This document shows, in pieces, positions 1 through 8,331 of a stretch of 64,000 nt of DNA (position 1 is the stretch's first letter; every line of letters begins with the position of its first letter). The stretch comes from Crenobacter cavernae (GTDB lineage Bacteria > Pseudomonadota > Gammaproteobacteria > Burkholderiales > Chromobacteriaceae), in assembly GCF_003355495.1 (NCBI RefSeq), contig NZ_CP031337.1, positions 3,159,001-3,223,000 of the forward strand, in the 5' to 3' direction. Below the pieces are notes generated by a model that made no database searches, was not told the DNA's origin, and saw nothing but the letters and a program-made list of their open reading frames with translations. Both the position numbers and the translations under genes were made by a program.

Positions 1-1573
1 TCAAGGGCTTCGAACACGCGCTGTTGTGCGTCGGCGCGTAGCCGTTGGTGTCGACCGCCAGGCAGAATCGGCCGCCGTCGGTCTCGCGCACCACGCGGTC
101 GATCACCGGCTGGATGATGCCTTCGACCTGAGTGTCGTAGCCGGTGCGGAACTTGGCCGGGTTGCTGCCGGCTATAGGCTGGTAGCGCTGGTCGAACACG
201 TCGACGCCGCTCTTGGCGAGTTGGCCGAGCTTGTCTTCCAGCTCGAGCCGCGCGAGGCGGGTGTGGTTGATGATCTGGTGGAATTCGCCCTGGCCGACGA
301 TGAAGCGGAACACCATGTCCTGCACCTGCTCGGACGCCAACGACAGCTCGGCCGACACCTCCTCGGTGTGCTTCAGCCGCCCGCTGACCCGCTGGCCGAG
401 GTCGTAGATCTCGCTGACGTTGCGATTGACCTGGCCGTTGGTGTGCGCGAACGCCTCCATCGTGCCGGCGATCTGCGTCAGGCTGCTGGCCGTCGACTCG
501 AAGTCGCCCATCATCCTGGCGAAATGCTGCGACGTCTTGGCGACCACCTCGCGCGCCACCTGCGTGTCCTCGGTGATGCGGCTGGTTTCCTCTTGCGTCT
601 CGCCCACCAGCGCGAGCATGCCGTCTACGTTGCCCGAGATCTCCTCGGTCGCCGTCTTCACGCGCTCGGCCAACTTGCGCACCTCGTCGGCCACCACCGC
701 GAAACCGCGCCCGGCCTCGCCGGCGCGCGCCGCCTCGATCGCCGCGTTCAGCGCCAGCAGGTTGGTCTGGTCGGAGATGTCCTTGATCAGGTCGATGATG
801 GTCTTGATGCTGCCCGAGCGGCGGCTCAGGTCGGCGACCGTCTCGTTGAAATGGCCGACCTTGTGGCTGATGTCGTTGATACGGTGCGCGACGTCGCTCA
901 GCTCGTCGTTCGATGTGCGCGCGACGTCGAGGTTGGCCAAGGTCGTCGCCGAGATCGCCTGCGTCTGCTCGGTCACCTGGTTGATGCCTAGCGTCGTCTG
1001 CCCGCTCGCCTCGCGCACCTGCTCGACCAGCACGTCCTGCTGGCTGGCGCTCGACAACGATTCGCCGATGTTCTTGCGCGTCGACGCGGTGTCCATCGCG
1101 ATGCGGATCGTCATCAAACGCACGTTGTTGATCAACTCGCGCATCTTCTTCAGGAACTTGTTGTACGACAGCGAGAGGTCGCGGATTTCGTCGTAGGTGA
1201 TCGTCGGCAGGTCCTTCGACAGGTTGCCGACGCCGGCGCCGATCTCGTCGAAGATCGCCGTCACCTGTTTCAGCGGCCGCACGATCAGGTAGCGCAGGTA
1301 CCAGACCATGAAGGCGATGAAGACGAACGAGCCGGCCCACAGCGCCACCGTCCAGAACAGCGCGCTGTCGAGGCTGGCCTCGAGGCTGGCGAGCGCGGCG
1401 GCGTCGAGTTTCTGGTCGTTCAGCACCTCGCGGATGTCGCCCAACACGCCGAACAAGTACAGCACCATGCAAAGCTGGAACACGCTGATGAAGAAGAAAC
1501 TGCAGAGCTTTTTGGTGAGGGAATTCCAGAAGGTCTTTTCGACCTGGGTGTAGACGCGCCAGAACCAAGCCAT
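1..1573 (-). CDS. Methyl-accepting chemotaxis protein (3' end beyond window)
   Basis: Membrane chemoreceptor that signals through CheA/CheW. Read from the ATG at 1571-1573, preceded by GGAGG, it stays open to base 1, so about 524 residues are visible and the C-terminus is missing. Two hydrophobic segments (about residues 24-44 and 72-97) enclose only about 28 residues, too little for a normal periplasmic sensor domain. A HAMP-like stretch follows, then the conserved signalling tip (NLLALNAAIEAARAGE, GRGFAVVADEVRKLAER). After the tip is an unusual C-terminal extension of more than 100 residues ending in LAVDTNGYAPTHN, a motif I associate with sensory-type modules in betaproteobacterial receptors. 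Sensing may therefore be cytoplasmic (inference). A FliA-type promoter precedes it. Confidence 0.93.
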   Translation of the reverse strand, partial: MAWFWRVYTQVEKTFWNSLTKKLCSFFFISVFQLCMVLYLFGVLGDIREVLNDQKLDAAALASLEASLDSALFWTVALWAGSFVFIAFMVWYLRYLIVRPLKQVTAIFDEIGAGVGNLSKDLPTITYDEIRDLSLSYNKFLKKMRELINNVRLMTIRIAMDTASTRKNIGESLSSASQQDVLVEQVREASGQTTLGINQVTEQTQAISATTLANLDVARTSNDELSDVAHRINDISHKVGHFNETVADLSRRSGSIKTIIDLIKDISDQTNLLALNAAIEAARAGEAGRGFAVVADEVRKLAERVKTATEEISGNVDGMLALVGETQEETSRITEDTQVAREVVAKTSQHFARMMGDFESTASSLTQIAGTMEAFAHTNGQVNRNVSEIYDLGQRVSGRLKHTEEVSAELSLASEQVQDMVFRFIVGQGEFHQIINHTRLARLELEDKLGQLAKSGVDVFDQRYQPIAGSNPAKFRTGYDTQVEGIIQPVIDRVVRETDGGRFCLAVDTNGYAPTHNSACSKPL

Positions 1574-1602
1574 TGTGGTATGTCCTCCGGGGGCGGGGCT
1601 TC

Positions 1603-1629
1603 TTATTGTCGAATCGTCCGGCCATTTTA
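1603..1629 (-). promoter_or_regulatory. FliA (sigma-28)-type promoter of the chemoreceptor gene
   Basis: On the minus strand TAAA, 15 bases, then GACAATAA, close to the flagellar sigma consensus TAAA-N15-GCCGATAA. It lies 30 bases upstream of the chemoreceptor ATG. The family of the gene makes FliA control plausible. Confidence 0.6.
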
Positions 1630-1805
1630 CCGATTGCCCGACAATTGGCCAGAGGATTATGCGAAGCGAAAGTTGAAGCGGATCAAGGCAAGGTCGAATA
1701 GTTTGGGCCAGATCCCGCCCCCGCCGGTGATCGCGCTTTCTGCCTGCGCGAATATATAAAAACGCACGCGCCTATTGCTTGCCCACGCCGCGTTTTCCCG
1801 AGCAA

Positions 1806-1841
1806 AAAGCTTGGCCGAGCCCGTGCGGGCGGCCAAGCTTT
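1806..1841 (-). terminator. Terminator downstream of the DUF1289 gene
   Basis: A 12-base inverted repeat (AAAGCTTGGCCG / CGGCCAAGCTTT) around GAGCCCGTGCGG, followed on the minus strand by a T run. The left arm runs into a copy of the over-represented word TTGGCCGAGC. It separates the DUF1289 gene from the chemoreceptor gene. Confidence 0.75.
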
Positions 1842-1855
1842 GACCCTGCCTTCGT

Positions 1856-2275
1856 TTAAATCGCGAACCGCTCGGCGAGCAAGGCGGCGAAGCTTTCCGC
1901 CGACGGTGCGACACCGTCAGGCAAGGCGGCTTCCTCGACGTCGCCCTGCCCCGGGTCTCTCACCAGTAATCGCAGACCATCATCGCCGCGCGCCAGACGG
2001 AAACGCGGCAGCTCGGGCAAGGCGGGTACCCACGCCCATTCGTCGCCCGCGACGTCGAGTTCGACCGCGACCAAGCAACCGTGCTGCAGACCGATCTCCA
2101 GCAAGCGACGGCGCGCGTCCAACCGCTGCCACACGTCCCGCTTCTGGTCGGCGTCCAACAGCGTCCAGTGTGCGACCTCGTCGAAGGTGCGCCCGCAGCC
2201 ACGGCAAACCGGGTCGCCCAGCGCCGTCGTGCACAACGCCACGCACGGCGAATCCCTCTGTTCGGCGTTCGTCAT
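1856..2275 (-). CDS. DUF1289 family cysteine-motif protein
   Basis: Protein of 139 residues. The N-terminus has SPCVALC followed by VCRGCGRTFDEVAHW, the four-cysteine pattern of DUF1289 proteins, probably a metal or Fe-S site. The function of the family is not established. The C-terminal 80 residues are longer than the minimal family and are not recognised. It is transcribed alone and ends at the terminator at 1806-1841. Confidence 0.8.
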   Translation of the reverse strand: MTNAEQRDSPCVALCTTALGDPVCRGCGRTFDEVAHWTLLDADQKRDVWQRLDARRRLLEIGLQHGCLVAVELDVAGDEWAWVPALPELPRFRLARGDDGLRLLVRDPGQGDVEEAALPDGVAPSAESFAALLAERFAI

Positions 2276-2373
2276 CGACTCAATCTCCGGCTACGACACG
2301 ACCGCGACACTTGACGACAAGGCCCGTCATGACTGATAAATAATGTCGATTCGATGAAATGTAATATGAAGCC

Positions 2374-2625
2374 ATGCCACACGACGAGTCACTGGTGTTC
2401 CAAATCCTGCACCTGATGGGACGCGGAACCTCCCCCACGCTGGAAGAACGATCGCTGATCCGCTCCGTCTCCGAATCCACCGGACGCGAATACTCGCCGG
2501 ATGACATCGAGCGCCACCTCGGCTACATGCTCGAGCACGGCCTCATCAAACGTTCGCAGATCGGCAACGGGCGGCCGCGCCTGCAACTGGGTTGGGCCGG
2601 TTACGACTACCTCGACGACAACTGA
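2374..2625 (+). CDS. Small putative winged-helix protein
   Basis: 83 residues, MPHDESLVFQILHLMG to YDYLDDN. The segments EERSLIRSVSESTG and DDIERHLGYMLEHGLIKRSQ followed by GRPRLQLGWAGYDYL look like a small winged-helix fold (helices, then a hairpin). No catalytic motif is seen. It is convergent with the integrated element and is followed by a strong hairpin terminator at 2697-2733. Specific function unknown. Confidence 0.6.
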   Translation: MPHDESLVFQILHLMGRGTSPTLEERSLIRSVSESTGREYSPDDIERHLGYMLEHGLIKRSQIGNGRPRLQLGWAGYDYLDDN

Positions 2626-2696
2626 GCGTAGCGTCAGTTCGCAACGAACGGCACGCTACATTTAAAGGCTCGCTGATCGACCTTCGGCCGAAAAAG

Positions 2697-2733
2697 CAAA
2701 AAACCCGCATAGCCTGGCGCTGTGCGGGTTTTT
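2697..2733. terminator. Bidirectional terminator at the left element boundary
   Basis: AAAAACCCGCA ... TGCGGGTTTTT hairpin with A and T runs on both sides. It would end transcription of the gene at 2374. A near-identical hairpin lies at 12544-12576 directly downstream of tRNA-Leu, so this is probably the original tRNA operon terminator displaced by element insertion (inference). Confidence 0.75.
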
Positions 2734-2760
2734 TCTTTAATTTTTCGCCGGCAATCGAAA

Positions 2761-2773
2761 TGGTGCCGGAGCC
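2761..2773. other. Putative attL core (degenerate tRNA-Leu 3' end)
   Basis: TGGTGCCGGAGCC matches the last 14 bases of tRNA-Leu (12614-12627) except for one missing C. It lies about 27 bases from a terminator hairpin that also resembles the one beside the tRNA. The combination at matching distance is better evidence than the short match alone. Confidence 0.55.
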
Positions 2774-2831
2774 TCTATCGAAGTGTGGCGCAAAAGCCGC
2801 GCCAGATAAGGACTCTGTCGTTTCGATTTTG

Positions 2832-2856
2832 AAAAAGGTACACAAAAAGGTACACA
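2832..2856 (+). repeat. Paired AAAGGTACAC boxes, left arm
   Basis: Two tandem copies of AAAAAGGTACACA spaced 12 bases apart, just inside the left end. The same pair recurs inside the right end (12479-12500) and, in the opposite orientation, in front of the integrase gene (12080-12104). Likely binding sites for integrase or the AlpA-like regulator (inference). Confidence 0.6.
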
Positions 2857-3170
2857 GAATCGATCCGCTGGGCGTCCGAAGGAGCGTATCAGGCTCGACT
2901 TGCCACCCTGCCGGGCCCACTCGCTCTGACGCCTCTGGCGGCGCTTCACCCGCTCGGTGCGCCCCCAACGGCCGAGACTATATCAAAAAAGCCTCCGACC
3001 CTGCAGTTCACTCTTCCTATCCCCTTCCTGCTTGCCCCCCCCACCCCTCTAAAAAGGTTCTCCATAAAAATGCACACCTGGGCACATGGTCGATGACGGG
3101 ACCGGCCAGAGATTCGACCCGCCCCCCCTCTGACTTAACCGAGTTAACAGTTTAGTAAGCGCATGGTGCT
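2857..3170. other. Non-coding left end of the element
   Basis: No convincing gene. Open frames across it lack start signals and family features. The stretch is pyrimidine-rich around 3010-3060 and lies between the left AAAGGTACAC pair and the hairpin run. I see no further structure. Confidence 0.5.
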
Positions 3171-3265
3171 AGAGACTGGCGAAGTCTCTGGGCTCGAACA
3201 CCCGTATAGGGTGGCCCCACGGGGGAGGACCCAAGCCGGACGAAGGGTCGTCGCTGTGGGCGACG
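3171..3265. ncRNA. Candidate structured RNA: four consecutive hairpins
   Basis: Four adjacent inverted repeats: AGAGACT/AGTCTCT (3171-3189), GGGC-CACCC/GGGTG-GCCC (3190-3217), GACCC/GGGTC (3228-3249) and CGTCGC/GCGACG (3249-3265, loop TGTGG). It sits downstream of the element operon, beside the left iteron field. No protein is encoded. Strand, ends and function are unknown. It could be an untranslated RNA or a structured part of an origin. Confidence 0.4.
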
Positions 3266-3300
3266 CCTTGCCATCTTGGCGGCAACTTTCCCACCCCATC

Positions 3301-3400
3301 AAAAAATCGTTGTGACAGTTGTGACGTCGTGACATCGTTGATTTATAAGGACATTCAAGCTGTGACACGCACCCCCTGTCACAACGTGACAGCGTGACAC
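3301..3400. repeat. Left iteron field (GTGAC repeats)
   Basis: Six direct copies of GTGAC (starting 3312, 3321, 3329, 3362, 3386, 3394) and one inverted copy (3378) in about 90 bases. Read as reverse complement, the field at 12225-12324 is closely similar, including the exact 16-mer TGTCACAACGTGACAG (3377-3392). Phage P4 alpha protein binds iterons in ori and crr, so this may be a replication origin or cis-region (inference). Confidence 0.6.
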
Positions 3401-3525
3401 ACGCCCCGTTGCAGGGCTTGAAGGGGTTGGCCGAGCCCGCCTTAACCCTGCTGACAGGGAAGCGCGGCACGGCCAAGCAAGGGCACGCCGCCGACTCGTG
3501 AGAAGCAGCAACGAATGGGACAGGA

Positions 3526-4056
3526 TCAGGACACCAGCCCATCCGGCAAGCGGTCAAAGCCGGGCATCGCGTCGACTCGCTCGACGGCCTCGCCCCAGCT
3601 TGAGCGCACGGCGGCGAGCGCGTCGACCTCGGCCAGCGGCGGGCAGCCCATCAGCCAGGCAGACGTGCCACCGGCCAGCGTCACCCGCCACCACCACACC
3701 CGCCCGACGCCAACCCCGGCGCGTAACGCATAGGCGGTGCAGCGGCCGGCATGGATGGACGTGGGCACCGGGTCGCCACCGCCCCAGCCGCCGGCCAGAC
3801 AACGGCCCGACACCAGCCGCGCGCAGGCACGGCAGCGCAACGGCAAGGGCTCGCCGTGCGGGCCGATCGGCGCGGCCAACTCGCCCGACACCTCGGCCCC
3901 ATCATCGAGGCTGCCCGGCCCGTGACTCTCACCCTCGCCACGCACAGAAGCCAGAGACGACGCGACCGCCGGGCGGCGGTCGGGCGTTGGGGCGGGATCG
4001 GGGGCGGCCGGGCCGCTGTCGAGCCCGGCGAACCAGCTATCGAGCGGGCCGCTCAT
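3526..4056 (-). CDS. Cysteine-containing hypothetical protein of the element
   Basis: 176 residues starting MSGPLDSWFAGLDS. The start overlaps the primase stop (ATGA), so translation is probably coupled. The central part has CRACARLVSGRCLAGG and later GRCTAY, a possible zinc site. The C-terminus holds a Trp-rich segment (VWWWRV) and PPLAEVDALAAVRSSW. It is the last gene of the element operon. No family is recognised, and a role with the primase is only suggested by position. Confidence 0.6.
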   Translation of the reverse strand: MSGPLDSWFAGLDSGPAAPDPAPTPDRRPAVASSLASVRGEGESHGPGSLDDGAEVSGELAAPIGPHGEPLPLRCRACARLVSGRCLAGGWGGGDPVPTSIHAGRCTAYALRAGVGVGRVWWWRVTLAGGTSAWLMGCPPLAEVDALAAVRSSWGEAVERVDAMPGFDRLPDGLVS

Positions 4057-7000
4057 GCCGCGTCCTCCTCGTGGCCGTGGTCGGCGAACAGGTTCGAGGT
4101 GACGCAGTACACCCGCGCCCGGCCGCTCTTGCTCAGCTTGGCCTCGGGGATCGCGCGCGTCTGCAACAGGTAGCCGCTGCCCTTGGTGACTTCCAGCGCG
4201 CCGGCCTGTTGCAACAGCTTGCACACCCGCCCCACGTCCAGCCCGGCGCACACCTCGTGCCGGAAGCTCTCGGGAAACACGTAGTAACGCAGCACGCCGC
4301 TCACCGAATCCTTGGCGCGGTAGCCGCAGCGCATCAGCGTCTTGGGCGCGTGCAGGTCCGGGTCGGGGCCGTTGCCGTCCTGCTCGTGCAGCAGCGTTTC
4401 CGGCGACAGGCGGGTAAAGCGCGCCTCGCCGTGCTGCTCGAAGAACAGCCGTACCTTGCCGAGCATGGTGTCGTCCTCGCGGTTGCCGCTGGTGCCGCGC
4501 AGGGTCAGCCAGTCGGCGAAGCAGACGCGCGCCGATTCCCACGCCGCGCCCTTCGGCCAACCGGTGATGCCCCAGGCGCTCGCCAGCTCGCCGGCCACCG
4601 CCACCAGGGCGAAGCGCGCGGCGGCGCGATGCACCTGCCCGTGCGCGCCGGCCGGCACCACGTCGGCGGCGAAGCGGCGCATCTGCTCGACGATCAGCGC
4701 CCCAATGCCCGCCCGCTCCGACACCAGCCGCGTCAGGAAGGCGCGCGCCGGGTGGCCGTAGTGGCTGGCGACGGCCGCCTTGAGCTGGTCGGCCAGCGCC
4801 TTGCCGCTGGGCTGGTCGTGCAGGGCATGGAACAGGCCGAGCCCCGCCCCGGCGTCGGCGGGCACCGCCAGCAGGCGGATTTCCATGCCGGCCTTCATGT
4901 CCTTGCGCGCCTCGGCCATGTGCGCTTCGAGCGTCTTTTCGCCCGACGACAGGAACAGCAGCCGCCATTCGGCCACCGCGCCGCGCGCGCCGCCCCGGTC
5001 GTTGGCGCGCGCCTTGCCCCGCCCGTTGCCGAGCATGTACACCGTCTCGCCGACGATGCGCGGGTCGCACTGGTGGATTTCGTCCAGCGGCAGCAGGCAA
5101 TCCGAATAGGCCGCCGCGATCGCTTCGAGCGCGTTGTCGGTCGCGCGCCAGGTCTGCAGGTAGCCCGGCGCGCCGTACACGCTGGCGGCCACCTGTAGCA
5201 GCGTGGTCTTGCCTTGCGAGCTGTCGCCGAAGAAGTGAAAGCCGCCCGACTCCGCGCCCACCACGTCGAGCAGCGGCGCGGCGAACGCCACCGACGCCGC
5301 GAAGGCGAAACGGTGATTGCCGACGCAGTAGCGGCCGATCTCGGCCCGCCAGCCTTCCAGCGAGCCGGCGCACGCCATCAGCTCACGTTGTCGGCTGGCG
5401 GCCTGATAGACCAGCGCCGCGCCGCCGTCGCCGAGATGGCCCTCGGGCAGCAGGAACACCGGGCCGTGCCAGCCCAGCCGGTTGACGATGGTCGCACGGT
5501 CGGCCCCGTCGAAACGCTGCAGGTATTCAAGCAGCCGCTGCCGTGCCTTCGGCCCCGCACCGATGCTCAAGCCCATCGACAGCAAGCCCTTGACCACCTC
5601 GGCCCCCTCGCTGCTCGCCAGAAGCTCGGCCGGAATGTTCCATTCCTTATCAGTGCCGTCCGGATCGGCGAAACGCACCAGCAAGCCCCAGTTCAAGCCC
5701 TGATGGTCGCGGGTCCGCGCCAGGATGGTCAGCGGCGCGCACACCCACTGCGCGGCATCCATGTCTTCGGTCTGGAAGTAGACGCCGGTATCCGTGACCT
5801 TGAACGGGTTGCTGCCCGTGCCGGCTGGCGGTCGCTTGACGCGCTTCGCCGGCTTGGCCGGGGTCTTGGCCTCGCTGGTGTCGGCGGGCTCGGCCGGCGG
5901 CGTCTGCGGGTCTGCGCCGTCAACGTTGACGGTGCAGCTCCCCACCGCCCCGGCCGGCGAAGTGCCTGCATCGCACAGGGGGTTGGCACTGGCTGGGGTA
6001 TGTGCGTCATACACATCCCTCGCCGCGTCGTCGACCAGCCAGCGCCCGGCCTCGGCCAACAGGCGGATATGCTCAGGCGTCCACCCCCGGGCGAGCGCGT
6101 CGGCCGCGTCGTCGCCGTCGTTCCACTCGCCACCCTCGACCAGCTCGGGCGCGTTGGCCGAGCCGGCCGGCGCGAAGTCGGCGAAGGCGCGTACATCGAC
6201 GTGCCGCACCGACGCCGCGTCAACCTTCGCCAGCGCCCCGGCGACCGCCTGCGCGGCCACCTCGCCCGGCGTGTCGTTGTCACGCCAGATCAGGCAATCG
6301 CGGCCGGCGAGCGGGGAAAAGTCGGCCTTGCCGACCGCCTCGGCTCCGTTCATCCAGCACACCGCCACATGCTCGGGCAGCAGCTTGGCGGCGGCGTCGG
6401 CGGCTTTCTCGCCCTCGCAGACCACCACCGGGGCGGCGGAGCGCTCGGCCAACCTATCGAGCCCGTACAAAGGGCGCGGCGCGGGTAGGTTTTTCCAGCG
6501 CCATTCGCGCTTGCCGCTCGCGGCGTCTTCCCACACTGACAGCGGGAAATAGTCCTTGCTGCGCCCGTTCATGCCCGGTTCGAGCCGCGCGACGAACACC
6601 AGCGGCAGGCCGGCGGCATCGTTGTAGCGCCACATTTGCACCACTTGGCCGGGGTGCTTGTACTTGTCGCACGGCATCCGGCCCAGCAGATCGGCCGGGA
6701 TCGGCAGCAGCGGCCGGGCGCTATCGGCCGGCGCGGGCTTGGCCGAGGGCGGCGGTGCGGCCTCGCTGGCGGGCGAAGCCTCGCCGGCCAGAATGCCGAA
6801 CAGCCGCGCCAGTTCCTTGCACGCCTCGCCTTGCCCGTAGCCTTTGACGTAGGCGACCAGCGACACCACGTCGCCGCCCTTGTCGCCGCTGGCGAAGTCG
6901 GCCCACACCCCGGTGTTGGCGTTGATCGAGAACGAGCCGAAACCCTCGTCGCTGCGCTGCGGGTTCAGCATCTGGATTTCGTGGCCGGCCTGCTGGTGCG

Positions 7001-7085
7001 TCACGCCCAGCCAGTCGAGCACCCGCCCCAAGCCGGCCAGCGCCGCGCGGCTGACCTCGGCGAACGGTAGACGTTTGGCGCTCAT
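4053..7085 (-). CDS. Toprim/DUF927 primase-helicase, P4 alpha-like role
   Basis: 1010 residues, probably the element's replication protein. The start is the ATG at 7083-7085, whose ATGA overlaps the preceding gene's stop; the open frame extends upstream without a better start. Residues 10-100 form an N-terminal domain (FSINANTGVWADFASG). A Toprim-like domain spans about 215-300 (VVVCEGEKAADAA, then IWRDNDTPG). A low-complexity linker with KPAKRVKRPP follows. A DUF927 ATPase domain spans about 425-720, with Walker A GDSSQGKTT near 620-628 and Walker B LLPLDEI near 664-670. The C-terminal 200 residues look like DNA-binding winged-helix segments. It probably unwinds and primes element DNA at the GTGAC iterons (inference). 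Confidence 0.85.
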   Translation of the reverse strand: MSAKRLPFAEVSRAALAGLGRVLDWLGVTHQQAGHEIQMLNPQRSDEGFGSFSINANTGVWADFASGDKGGDVVSLVAYVKGYGQGEACKELARLFGILAGEASPASEAAPPPSAKPAPADSARPLLPIPADLLGRMPCDKYKHPGQVVQMWRYNDAAGLPLVFVARLEPGMNGRSKDYFPLSVWEDAASGKREWRWKNLPAPRPLYGLDRLAERSAAPVVVCEGEKAADAAAKLLPEHVAVCWMNGAEAVGKADFSPLAGRDCLIWRDNDTPGEVAAQAVAGALAKVDAASVRHVDVRAFADFAPAGSANAPELVEGGEWNDGDDAADALARGWTPEHIRLLAEAGRWLVDDAARDVYDAHTPASANPLCDAGTSPAGAVGSCTVNVDGADPQTPPAEPADTSEAKTPAKPAKRVKRPPAGTGSNPFKVTDTGVYFQTEDMDAAQWVCAPLTILARTRDHQGLNWGLLVRFADPDGTDKEWNIPAELLASSEGAEVVKGLLSMGLSIGAGPKARQRLLEYLQRFDGADRATIVNRLGWHGPVFLLPEGHLGDGGAALVYQAASRQRELMACAGSLEGWRAEIGRYCVGNHRFAFAASVAFAAPLLDVVGAESGGFHFFGDSSQGKTTLLQVAASVYGAPGYLQTWRATDNALEAIAAAYSDCLLPLDEIHQCDPRIVGETVYMLGNGRGKARANDRGGARGAVAEWRLLFLSSGEKTLEAHMAEARKDMKAGMEIRLLAVPADAGAGLGLFHALHDQPSGKALADQLKAAVASHYGHPARAFLTRLVSERAGIGALIVEQMRRFAADVVPAGAHGQVHRAAARFALVAVAGELASAWGITGWPKGAAWESARVCFADWLTLRGTSGNREDDTMLGKVRLFFEQHGEARFTRLSPETLLHEQDGNGPDPDLHAPKTLMRCGYRAKDSVSGVLRYYVFPESFRHEVCAGLDVGRVCKLLQQAGALEVTKGSGYLLQTRAIPEAKLSKSGRARVYCVTSNLFADHGHEEDAA

Positions 7086-7462
7086 GCGGCCCCCTGGTCG
7101 GTTTCGGTTGGCGATACCGGCTCGGCCGCCAGCAGGGCCAGCGCCGCGCCGTCGAGCAGGTCGGCGGCGGTGTCGTCCAGCCAGCGCGACAGCCAGTCGG
7201 CGTCGAAGTCGTCCGGGCCGGCGTCGAGCGCCGGCAGCAGCGTCTGGACAAAGCCGCTCCACAGCGCGCGGGCGGCGCGGTAACGCGCTTCGCCGTCGAG
7301 CGGCAGGCGGTCGAGGAAGCGGAGGTTTTCCAGCAGAGAGAGGGCCAGGGCGCGGCCGATGGCGGCCGGGTAGATCGCCGCCTCTAGGCCGCTTTCGGCG
7401 AACGCGGGCAAGGCTCCGCCCGCCAGCCCGGCGAGCGGGTTGGTTTGATTGGGATTCATCAT
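7082..7462 (-). CDS. Element protein of unknown function (126 aa)
   Basis: Starts at MMNPNQTNPLAGL (AAGG lies upstream); a longer frame is open but lacks a start signal. It is Ala/Leu-rich and largely helical, with two Trp-containing helices (RALWSGFVQTLLPALD and ADWLSRWLDDTAADLLDG). Its stop overlaps the primase start (ATGA). No family recognised. Confidence 0.55.
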   Translation of the reverse strand: MMNPNQTNPLAGLAGGALPAFAESGLEAAIYPAAIGRALALSLLENLRFLDRLPLDGEARYRAARALWSGFVQTLLPALDAGPDDFDADWLSRWLDDTAADLLDGAALALLAAEPVSPTETDQGAA

Positions 7463-7475
7463 GATCGGACCTTGT

Positions 7476-7892
7476 TTAGGTGGGTTGGGCGCGGCGGCGA
7501 CGCGACGATGCTTCGGATTCCGACGCGGCAGCCACGGGCAGCGCTTGCGCCGTGGCGGCGGCGTTCTCGCACTCTGACCGCCTGTTTTGCGCCGCATACT
7601 GCGCCTGTAGGCCGAATTCGAGCGCATCGCCCAAGATGCGTAGCAAAGCGCCAACGTTGGGCATCAACGCCGCCTCGTCGCCGGTTTCGCGCGGGCAGTT
7701 CGATAGCAGGCGCGACAAGGCTTGCAGGCTGTCGGCCACGTCGGAGCAAATGACCTCGGCGTGCGACTCGGCCAGCCGAAGCACGGCGGGATCGGCCAGC
7801 GGTTCCGTACCTTGGGCAGCGCCATGCCACGGGCCGCGCGAAAGGGTCTGATGATTCTCGGCCAGGTAGAGAAAGGCGTTTGGCGTGTTCAT
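7476..7892 (-). CDS. Element protein of unknown function (138 aa)
   Basis: MNTPNAFLYLAENHQTLS start, overlapping the previous gene's stop (ATGA). The middle (ESHAEVICSDVADSLQALSRLLSN and VGALLRILGDALEFGLQAQY) is predicted helical, as in small regulatory or dimerising proteins. The end is Ala/Ser/Arg-rich (SEASSRRRRAQPT), possibly nucleic-acid binding. No family recognised. Confidence 0.55.
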   Translation of the reverse strand: MNTPNAFLYLAENHQTLSRGPWHGAAQGTEPLADPAVLRLAESHAEVICSDVADSLQALSRLLSNCPRETGDEAALMPNVGALLRILGDALEFGLQAQYAAQNRRSECENAAATAQALPVAAASESEASSRRRRAQPT

Positions 7893-8095
7893 TGCCAGCC
7901 CTCCCCGGAAGTCAGACGGCGCACGCGCAACGGTTGGCCGAGCCGGGCGGACAGTTTGGCTAGCTCGCGCTCCGCGTCGGCGCGGCTGGTGTGTTCTCTC
8001 TCGGATGCCGGCATCGCAGATATGACGCCGCCTTGATCGCCATGACCAAAGGTTTGCGGCTCCGCATAGGCGACGTAGTAGACGGTTTGCATCAT
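7889..8095 (-). CDS. Small element protein (68 aa)
   Basis: MMQTVYYVAYAEPQTFGHGDQGG, then a helix (SRADAERELAKLSARLG) and a basic end. It is coupled on both sides by ATGA overlaps, which is the main support that it is translated. Function unknown. Confidence 0.5.
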   Translation of the reverse strand: MMQTVYYVAYAEPQTFGHGDQGGVISAMPASEREHTSRADAERELAKLSARLGQPLRVRRLTSGEGWQ

Positions 8096-8331
8096 GACCG
8101 TGCCCCCGATAGTTGTTCGCGCTCGAAATTGACCGCGCGCGCGGCGGTCGTGGCGATGCGGCCGGCCATGAACAGGACGCTTTGATAGGCGTCGAGGCTT
8201 GACGAGCCGTCCACCAGCGCGGCAGCGGCGGCCAGCTCGTCGAGTGCCATCGCCACGTTTTCGAGGGTGAATACCGCGCTGTCGCGGTCGATCAGCGCAT
8301 TCAGGGCGTGGGCTTGTTGACGTTCCATCAT
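8092..8331 (-). CDS. Small helical element protein (79 aa)
   Basis: MMERQQAHALNALIDRDSAV and two further helices (ENVAMALDELAAAAALVDG, AYQSVLFMAGRIATTAARAV). Its start overlaps the preceding stop (ATGA) and its stop overlaps the next start. Function unknown; the size and all-helical content resemble small accessory phage proteins. Confidence 0.5.
   Translation of the reverse strand: MMERQQAHALNALIDRDSAVFTLENVAMALDELAAAAALVDGSSSLDAYQSVLFMAGRIATTAARAVNFEREQLSGARS

Noticed and set aside
2592..3155. Plus-strand frame of 187 codons at the left element end
   Set aside because: It runs through the terminator, att core and GTACAC boxes; no ribosome site or domain.
3190..3217. Possible tRNA fragment around GGGCTCGAACACCC
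   Set aside because: T-loop-like wording only; no acceptor, D or anticodon arms around it. Better described as one hairpin of the structured run.
3498..5198. Long plus-strand open frame (566 codons) over the element
   Set aside because: Antisense to the coupled primase operon, Arg/Pro-rich translation with no family features; a GC-rich shadow frame.
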